From the NCBI GenBank assembly GCA_910585725.1, contig CAJUFA010000018.1:1-64000 (forward strand): a stretch of 64,000 nt of DNA, given 5' to 3'. Origin of the DNA: an uncultured Dorea sp. GTDB taxonomy: Bacteria > Bacillota > Clostridia > Lachnospirales > Lachnospiraceae. Positions within the stretch are counted from its first letter, which is position 1. Each line of letters opens with the position of its first letter. The notes under the pieces are model-generated. The model searched no databases, was not told the DNA's origin, and was given only the letters and a program-made list of their open reading frames with translations. The translations under genes were made by a program, and so were the position numbers. Positions 33,176 through 40,400 of the stretch are shown in pieces.

Positions 33176-33598
33176 TTACTTCTTAGCGTCTTTTGGTCTC
33201 TTGGCGCCGTATTTTGAACGTGCCTGCCTTCTCTTTGCAACACCTGCCGTATCAAGCGTTCCTCTGACGATATGGTATCTTGTACCTGGAAGGTCCTTTA
33301 CTCTTCCTCCACGGATCAGAACGACACTATGCTCCTGAAGGTTATGTCCTTCACCCGGAATATAGCTTGTCACCTCAATCCCGTTGGAAAGACGTACTCT
33401 GGCGATCTTTCTAAGCGCTGAGTTAGGCTTCTTAGGTGTAGCAGTCTTAACTGCGGTACATACGCCTCTCTTCTGAGGAGCAGACGCATCCGTACTTCTC
33501 TTTCTCAGAGAATTGTACCCTTTCTGAAGCGCCGGAGCTGTAGACTTCTTTACGGATGTCTGACGGCCTTTCTTTACTAACTGGTTAAATGTTGGCAT
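33176..33598 (-). CDS. rpsL: 30S ribosomal protein S12
   Basis: This 140-residue protein begins PTFNQLVKKGRQ and includes TPKKPNSALRKIARVRL and LIRGGRVKDLPG. The lysines of these two segments, changed in streptomycin-resistant mutants of other bacteria, are the wild-type residues here. S12 tunes decoding accuracy at the A site. It heads the str operon and follows the promoter at 33700-33728. The start ATG follows an AGGTGAAAGAG site. Confidence 0.97.
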   Translation of the reverse strand: MPTFNQLVKKGRQTSVKKSTAPALQKGYNSLRKRSTDASAPQKRGVCTAVKTATPKKPNSALRKIARVRLSNGIEVTSYIPGEGHNLQEHSVVLIRGGRVKDLPGTRYHIVRGTLDTAGVAKRRQARSKYGAKRPKDAKK

Positions 33599-33699
33599 TC
33601 TCTTTCACCTCCTACGATTATAATAAGTTGCATTCTGTTGCCAATCTGTCAGGCATATCTATTGCCTTACGCACATCTCTCTCCAATGCACGCTAAATC

Positions 33700-33728
33700 A
33701 GTGTATTACGAATGTTTTCCCTTGTCAA
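33700..33728 (-). promoter_or_regulatory. str operon promoter before rpsL
   Basis: On the minus strand, TTGACA and TACACT are separated by 17 bases, about 100 bases before rpsL. The rest of the 33599-33887 gap holds only the terminator described next. Confidence 0.75.
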
Positions 33729-33781
33729 GGGGTTTTTCGCTTTTTTCTCCTCAGCTCAAATTTTTCGTTACTTTTCATACA

Positions 33782-33820
33782 AAAAAGTGGTATCTGTTAG
33801 CATACTAAATACCACTTTTT
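33782..33820 (-). terminator. Terminator of the dihydrouridine synthase gene
   Basis: AAAAAGTGGTAT and ATACCACTTTTT form a perfect 12-bp stem, about 70 bases after the minus-strand stop at 33888 and before the str promoter. The U-tract is on the minus strand. Confidence 0.8.
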
Positions 33821-33887
33821 CTATATATCTATAATCTTCCACAGATATTTTCAGCGTCTGTCGCGCTATTATAACTTTATAATTATC

Positions 33888-34814
33888 CTATATAGTCTCG
33901 AAGCAGCTCTGCACGGCATCTTCATATCTGTCCAGCCTCTCCGCTTTCCTGATCTGCTTCAGCAATTTCTCACATCCCGGAAAGGACGTCCCCCAATAGC
34001 ACCAGATCTCCTTCATCTTAAACAATACATTTTTATCTCCCATGTTAACCCCTCTGTACTCTTCATATACCTTGTCATGGAACTTACGAAGCCGCTCTCT
34101 GTCCGCCGGTTCTTGTCCCCTGATATCGCCGAGAAGTTCCGGCTTCCCGATAATCCCTCTTCCGATCATACAAGCCTCTACCGAAGGAAACCTCTCCTCT
34201 ATCGCCTGCGCATCCTCTTTTGAGCAAATATCCCCGTTATAACACAGGGGAATCCGGCTTTCCCTGACAGCCTCTTCAAATACATGAAGATTCGGTTTAT
34301 TTTTATAAAAATCCGTCTGGACCCTGGGGTGAATAATCAACTCCTTAACAGGATACTGATTATAGATCTTTAAAAGTCTCGAAAATTCTCCCGGATCTTC
34401 TTTTCCAATTCTGGTCTTGATTGATATCCTTACTTTCGCTTTCGAATAAATCTTGTCCAGAAAACGGTCAAGCCCTTCCGGATTCGCCAGGAACCCTGAC
34501 CCCCTTCCCTTAGAAACCACTGTCTTAGACGGACAGCCCAGATTCAAATTGATCTCCTCATATCCATAATATATAAGTTTCTCTGCCGTCTCAAGAAAAT
34601 CCTCCGCCCGATTCGTAAGTATCTGAGGAACCAGCTCCATTCCCTCGTTATTCTCCGGCAGGATCTCCGCTAACTCCTTTTTGTTAAACCCTTTCTTGGT
34701 GTGCGGAGATAAAAAAGGTGTAAAATATTTATCCATAGGCAAAAAACAATCATGATATGCCCTTCGATAGATCCGTGTAGTGATACCTTCTAACGGAGCC
34801 AGATAATATCTCAT
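33888..34814 (-). CDS. tRNA-dihydrouridine synthase family protein
   Basis: This 308-residue FMN-dependent TIM-barrel enzyme has the Dus signatures: LAPLEGITTRIYR, NLNLGCPSKTVVSKGRGSGFL, with the catalytic Cys of GCPS, and IHPRVQTDFYK and CYNGDICS later on. It reduces uridine to dihydrouridine in tRNA. It is on the short side for Dus proteins but complete. It stands alone with a terminator after it. Confidence 0.9.
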   Translation of the reverse strand: MRYYLAPLEGITTRIYRRAYHDCFLPMDKYFTPFLSPHTKKGFNKKELAEILPENNEGMELVPQILTNRAEDFLETAEKLIYYGYEEINLNLGCPSKTVVSKGRGSGFLANPEGLDRFLDKIYSKAKVRISIKTRIGKEDPGEFSRLLKIYNQYPVKELIIHPRVQTDFYKNKPNLHVFEEAVRESRIPLCYNGDICSKEDAQAIEERFPSVEACMIGRGIIGKPELLGDIRGQEPADRERLRKFHDKVYEEYRGVNMGDKNVLFKMKEIWCYWGTSFPGCEKLLKQIRKAERLDRYEDAVQSCFETI

Positions 34815-34934
34815 AGTCTATGATATCCTTTCGTTTTGTATCTGCTTTCTCCATCATAACACAGACTTGCTCTATCTGACCACTCTAATTTACTTTCCTA
34901 CTATGCAGTTCTTACTATGAATTTCTTAATATTC

Positions 34935-36164
34935 TTATATGAAGTTCCGTGTAAGCAGATCGTCCCTCAGCAATTCTTCAACTGTATTAAGCCCCAGCTC
35001 TTCCAGCACCCTTCGTACATAAGGATTTTCAAGCGGCGTACGATATTTTGCACAATCCCCGTAAGCGTCTACGTTTTCTCTTCCTTCATCCGCACTAAGA
35101 ATCGCCTTAGGGCCGCCGACACAGCCGCCGACACAGCCCATCCCCTCAAAGAAATTGGCGTCTGTTCTCCCTTCTTTAATCCTCGTGATCATCTCCATAC
35201 ACGCCTTTGGACCGTCCGCCTGCTCCGAACGAACATGAATACTTCGTTCGGGCCGCAGCTGTTCCACCATCTCTGAAACAGCCTGGCTTACTCCTCCGGT
35301 CCTTGCATAGAGTCTGCCTGCTTTAGACGCATGCTCCTTTTCAGCATCCTTTAGATCTTCAGGACGAATATCCGCCGCCTCAAAGATATCCTTGATCTCC
35401 TGAAACGTCAGCACATAATCCACAGCATCCGCAATATCCGCTTCTCTCGCTTCCTGCTTTTTTGCAAGGCAGGGACCCGCGAATACGGTAAGCGCATCCG
35501 GATGAATCCTTTTGATCATACGACCGCATGCGATCATAGGTGAGACGGCCCCCGGAACATGAGGCATCAATTCGCTGTATATCTTTCGGATCATGGCAAT
35601 CCAAACCGGACAACAGCAGCTGGTTAACTGGTAGTCTTCCTGGCTATGCACATGCTCCTCAAATTCCAACGCCTCCTTAAGCGTCAGAATATCGGCAAAT
35701 AATGCCACCTCCACCATACCGGTAAATCCCAGCGCCTTAAACGCAGTACGCAGCTTCCCGGGCGTCACCGCCTCGCTGAATTGCCCAAGAAATGCCGGCG
35801 CCACCATCATATAGACCGGTCCCCTCGCCTCCCTTACTGCTTTCATAGCTGGAAGCACATCCTTGCCGGCAACCAGGCGTCCGCTCTGGCAGGCTTCTAT
35901 ACATGCTTCACATCCAACACAAAGCTCCGGGTTGATCTCAAGCTTCCCGTCATCCGTCCATTCGATCGCATCAAAGACACAACTATTCTGACAGGCTCTG
36001 TCATAAGCACATTGCTCACACTCTTCCACCTGCAGAACCGCCGCGTGTCTCCCTGGATGAAGCAGACAGTCCAGATGATATGGGTTGTATTCTTCCGAAA
36101 AAGACTCGTCTCCATTTATATTCTTCTTCAAAAGCTCCCGATATAATTCATCAAATGTCTTCAT
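34935..36164 (-). CDS. [FeFe]-hydrogenase-like protein with ferredoxin domain
   Basis: This 409-residue protein has an N-terminal 2[4Fe-4S] region (CEQCAYDRACQNSC and CVGCEACIEACQ, about residues 47-95) and the hydrogenase large-subunit C-terminal domain. The H-cluster cysteines are present: SCCCPVW (L1), GPCLAKK (L2) and GCVGGCVGGP (L3). L3 and L2 deviate slightly from the active-enzyme consensus (GGGQP and MPCTAKK). It lacks the N-terminal [2Fe-2S] and second ferredoxin units of large HydA. A sensory or atypical hydrogenase is therefore possible, as well as a small catalytic one. A 50-residue ORF begins just upstream, 9 bases before its start. Confidence 0.8.
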   Translation of the reverse strand: MKTFDELYRELLKKNINGDESFSEEYNPYHLDCLLHPGRHAAVLQVEECEQCAYDRACQNSCVFDAIEWTDDGKLEINPELCVGCEACIEACQSGRLVAGKDVLPAMKAVREARGPVYMMVAPAFLGQFSEAVTPGKLRTAFKALGFTGMVEVALFADILTLKEALEFEEHVHSQEDYQLTSCCCPVWIAMIRKIYSELMPHVPGAVSPMIACGRMIKRIHPDALTVFAGPCLAKKQEAREADIADAVDYVLTFQEIKDIFEAADIRPEDLKDAEKEHASKAGRLYARTGGVSQAVSEMVEQLRPERSIHVRSEQADGPKACMEMITRIKEGRTDANFFEGMGCVGGCVGGPKAILSADEGRENVDAYGDCAKYRTPLENPYVRRVLEELGLNTVEELLRDDLLTRNFI

Positions 36165-36173
36165 ATATTTCTG

Positions 36174-36326
36174 TTACTCCTGATTCTCTGTCTTGACTGA
36201 TATATCCGTAAGCTTCACAATATTAGTCTGTTCACAGTTTCTTTTTCCTTTATCCTTCTGCTGTTCCGCCTTTTTTTTAGCAGCGTACAGATTCCCCGGC
36301 AACAGATCCAGCTTTAATTCCTTCAT
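36174..36326 (-). CDS. 50-residue hypothetical protein upstream of the hydrogenase-like gene
   Basis: An ORF beginning MKELKLDLLPGNLYAAKKKA and ending VKTENQE is preceded by AAAGGAGCTTATAT, a good ribosome site. It ends 9 bases before the hydrogenase-like start. The protein is basic in the middle (KKKAEQQKDKGKRN), has one cysteine and no membrane helix. No known family was recognised. Ribosome site, spacing and codon use favour translation, and co-transcription with the downstream gene is likely. Confidence 0.6.
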   Translation of the reverse strand: MKELKLDLLPGNLYAAKKKAEQQKDKGKRNCEQTNIVKLTDISVKTENQE

Positions 36327-36409
36327 ATATAAGCTCCTTTCGGCAACGCAATATTGTATTAAATAGTATGCACGTCCACGCCGTAAATATTCACTCTATA
36401 CGAAAAAGC

Positions 36410-36443
36410 CCCCGCTCGGTAAGATCAATCTTACCAAACGGGG
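36410..36443 (-). terminator. Terminator of the M60 / anchored-protein operon
   Basis: CCCCG and CGGTAAGAT pair with ATCTTACC and CGGGG in a 16-base stem with two mismatches around a 2-base CA loop. On the minus strand it is followed by GCTTTTT, 12 bases after the anchored-protein stop. Confidence 0.8.
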
Positions 36444-36454
36444 TTTGATTTAAA

Positions 36455-37456
36455 TCAACGGTGAATTCCTATACGCCGTACCAGCACGGCCATACACAAC
36501 ACCATCACTGCAATATACAGAAATGCCCGATCCGTATCTCCGGTCTTGACACTCTTTATTATGGTTCCATTCTGCTTCCGGTTCTGAGTATTCACATCTT
36601 TCCCTGTATCAGAAATATTATTTTCCGAATCCCGGCTGCTCTCAAAGAGCGCCAGCGCATTCTCCAGGTTGATAAGCGCCGTCTTTAATTCTTCCAACGA
36701 CGCATTGGGATCGCTCAGAACCCTCTTCGCCTCATCAATGGCTCTTTGCAGATCCTCTGTCCGATTCTCTGCCGGAATCATCTCTGCCCGCTCTACAAGC
36801 TCCTGAAGCTTAGCCCTGATAGCGTCTATCTCCTCCGTTCCGCTCGAACTGCCGCCCGACGGCTGACCCGGACCCGGTTCCGGCTCCGGAATTGGTTTGG
36901 GATCCGGAACCGGATCTGGCTCCGGCTCTTCCGGATTACTGCCGGCTCCGTTCAGATCCTGCTCTGTGATCAGAACTGTATTTCTTCCTCGAACCACCCT
37001 AAGCTCACTTTTCTCAATATTAATCCCAAAGGATACCGGAGTTCCGTCCGCTCGTTTCATATATACCGTTCCTATATCAAGAACATCTCCGGCTCCGCTT
37101 TCACCTGCCGCAAACAAAGGCTCCGTCCCTGCAATATAGATATTCAGGATCTCGCCCTGATTGAAACGATATGTTTGTACCTTTGTATTTGCTTTAATCC
37201 ATTCTGTAAAATCAACACCCGGCTGAATTTCATCTGCATTCGCCGTCACATCTTCCAATTCTATGGCAAGGCTGACCGAAACCGTAGTGATCCTTTCCTG
37301 ATTTGCATTCGGAAGGATCAACTTCACAGAAGCCTTCCCCTCCTCATTCTCGGTCACATTAACCGCCGATTTTGCAGCAGACGCCTTAAGCGGCGGCGCT
37401 GCGATAAAAGCAAACACTGCCATAATTATACTCATACTTAATATATATTTCTTCAT
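36455..37456 (-). CDS. Sortase-anchored surface protein with a possible cohesin-like domain and FIVAR-like helices
   Basis: This 333-residue protein has a signal peptide (MKKYILSMSIIMAVFAFIAAPP and cleavage near ASA), a beta-rich domain (about 30-170), a proline/glutamate-rich linker (PEEPEPDPVPDPKPIPEPE), a helical FIVAR-like part (IDAIRAKLQELVERAEMI onward) and a C-terminal anchor. The anchor has VKTGD, a hydrophobic helix and RRIGIHR, which fits an LPXTG-like sortase motif. The beta domain, with VSVSLAIELEDV and LNIYIAGTEPLF, has the look of a cohesin or related module, but this is a weak call. It follows the M60 gene by 18 bases and probably holds that enzyme on the wall. Confidence 0.75.
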   Translation of the reverse strand: MKKYILSMSIIMAVFAFIAAPPLKASAAKSAVNVTENEEGKASVKLILPNANQERITTVSVSLAIELEDVTANADEIQPGVDFTEWIKANTKVQTYRFNQGEILNIYIAGTEPLFAAGESGAGDVLDIGTVYMKRADGTPVSFGINIEKSELRVVRGRNTVLITEQDLNGAGSNPEEPEPDPVPDPKPIPEPEPGPGQPSGGSSSGTEEIDAIRAKLQELVERAEMIPAENRTEDLQRAIDEAKRVLSDPNASLEELKTALINLENALALFESSRDSENNISDTGKDVNTQNRKQNGTIIKSVKTGDTDRAFLYIAVMVLCMAVLVRRIGIHR

Positions 37457-37474
37457 GTTCTATTCCCCTTATCA

Positions 37475-40400
37475 CTATTGTCCTTCGCCGCTTAGCTGTA
37501 TATCCGGAAGCGTTTCCGGCATCGGTACAAATACCGTATCGCTGACCAACCTCTGACCTTCCAAAGTCTTGGCGTCGTCCACACGATACAACTCCGCCCG
37601 CACCTGCTTAAGACTTGCAAGATCCGCCTGTTCCGGTTTGAGCCAGTAGAACCATGTCCCCCTGTAAGTATCTTCGATCGGCCCAGTCTCTGACACAGTT
37701 GAAAATACAACCTGCTCTGCATTCAAAGAATCATCCGGGCCTTTACCGCCCACGATATTACCGTCTTGATCATAAAGCAGCACCACATTATAAGCCGAAT
37801 TGCCTTTGTAGCTTCCGGCGAATACAATGGAACCTGCCGGAATCACATCCGTATCCTCCGGTCCGTACTGGAATGCCTCACTCAGTCTTCCGATCGCCGT
37901 AGCCCCTTCTTCGGTACTTCTGAATTCCACATCGTCTCCAGTTACACCGAGTACATCCAGCTCAGATATGGCAACTTCACATCCACTCTGATTCCTGATA
38001 GAAAGCTTCATCGCCGTAGTCCTGTACAGCGCTATATTCTGAGTACCTTCCTTCGCAAAATATACTGTTCTGTTATCTGGCGTCTCAAAAGAACCCTTCG
38101 CCGCTTCTTTCCACGTGCCGTCCGTATCATTTTTTACAGATATACTATAGTCTTTAATCGGATCGCCGCCGTTCACCGTATACTCGAATCCGGCAACTGT
38201 AAGCGGTTGGTTGAATTCTATCAAGATCTCAGCATTAACGCCTGCAGTACCGGTATATTTGGTATCGCTCTTATTGTCAACCGCTTTCATAATCGCCGCC
38301 TCTTCCACCGGACCGCATGGATCGTCATCATCTCCTTTTCCTGCTTCCGCCACGTTAGTAGGAGTCATATCGTCGGTGCTGACCGTCCAGTGTGTCTTGT
38401 CTACTTCACCTTGATGCTTGATCTTAAGCGGCGGCAGCGTCTTCACTGCAGAACGATTCAGATACTTGTCAATCACCGTAATCTCATAAGTTACAACTCG
38501 ATTATTCATTGTCGTAATTGTATCCGTAAACTTATCTCCGACGGAAAATCCTACAACTTCTTTCTCCACATCTCCGTTGGAAGTCGTACAACGTACGATC
38601 TCATATCCCTGAACATCCTCTGCGTTGATATTCTTGGAACTTAAAGTGATATCTACCTGATTTGCGGCGTCAGCATTGATCACAGCTTTCGTATCGTCGC
38701 CAACCGCATCCACCGCTCCTTCTGTTCCAAGCGAACTGGTTCCTCCTCCTAACCGATATACACGGGAATCATCATCTACATAATAGATTGCCCTCGTTTC
38801 CTCTGAAAATTGGTTCGCATAGTTTTTTGTATCCTCATTTGGAGTCATTCCCCATCGGCCGAAGAAATCAAGAATGTTCTTTTCCGCCGCTCCGCAGGCC
38901 AGACGCATAATATCCTGTTCCCGATCTCCTGACAACGCAAGAGCTACGCCTCCCGGCGCCGGAGCCTTCGCCGGAGTCCTCGCATAGGTATCTACTCTCG
39001 CAAAAAACAGGCTGTTAATCTGCTCTGTATAATCCGGATATGTCTTGTAGTTGAATCCATTGTCATAAGCCAGATGCAGCTGCCAATACATACCAAGCTG
39101 TGTAAATACGTTTGAAGCCGGACCTTTCGTGCCGGATGTTACTTTCTTAAATACATTATCATACTGGAAACGCACGGAATCATTCCGATCCATCGCCTGT
39201 GCAAGCACCGCATAATAATTGTTTGTGATCTCCGCGACGGCATAAGTTCCCTGATTGATGCAGTGCCCGATCTCGTGGGCAATCCCCCATCCAAAATACT
39301 TGCCGCTCTCATATCTTCCTGATGCGTCGGACTGTACCGGAACACCTTCAAGCATTCCCAAAGCCGAACCCCACTCGATACCGATGTGATTGCCCGACGC
39401 GTACATGAACGCTCCGTCAAACATCCTCTGATAACGGATATTCAAATGGTTCGCAGGGATACGATCTTTCACATCAGACGCGTTGTTATTCAAACCCTTA
39501 TGCTGATAGAATAATCCCATCATACTTTCCATGGCGTCCATGGAGGTCACAAGCTTCTGTGCTCTGGCCTCCGCACTTCCGCTTCCGCTCCCCGCCAGAA
39601 TCTGCTGTGCCGGAAGTGAAAGCATCATGGTATTCAGCATAATATCGGACGCGCCAAGGATACAGTTCTCTGCTTTATACTCGTACTGCACCGCTTTGTT
39701 CGAAGAATTCAGATGTACCTCGTTATGCTTTGCCTGGATATCACCCACATACGCATCCAGCTTCATGATATATTCCTGTGCCCTGGCAAGCCGCTCAGCC
39801 CCGTCTTCAACCTGATACAGATCTAACCTTGGAACCTCCACTCCTCCGTTTACACGCACCGCATAACGGTCGTTGACCTCGCTGCCCGTATATTGGACAT
39901 ACAACGCGCCTCCCGACTCCTCAGCGGTCGACCACAGTTTCGGAACCGTGATATCATTTCTTCCAACCTTAAGTACCCCGACTACCGTAAACATATATTT
40001 GGATTCCGAATGATATTGCGTGCTGACCAGCTGCAGATTAGTAGTCTCACCGGTCTTCTTCGTGTTATGTCCGACATAGACTGTGATCTCCTCTCCCGCT
40101 GCCGCCGTAACCCCCAAAGGCTGCCACGCATTTAAACCGCCGAAACCGCGTCCCACATCCCCGGTCATAATTGTATTATAAATACTTACAGACTCTGTAA
40201 GTTTCCTGGAATTCAGGATATCTTCCGCGGTCTTAAGTTCACGTTCAAGGTATTCCTTATCCGGATGATATTCTCCGCTTATCGGGTCCGGAGTATTGAT
40301 CCGCTTCCTTAACGCGTCCACAGACGCCTGATTCACATCGCTTCTAAGCACAGTATGAAGATCATCCTCGTAGAGCGCCATAATGCCTCTCTCTATCGAA

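Noticed and set aside
37766..38644. Plus-strand ORF of 292 residues opposite the M60 gene
   Set aside because: It is antisense to the M60 gene, rich in His and Arg, without motif or ribosome site.
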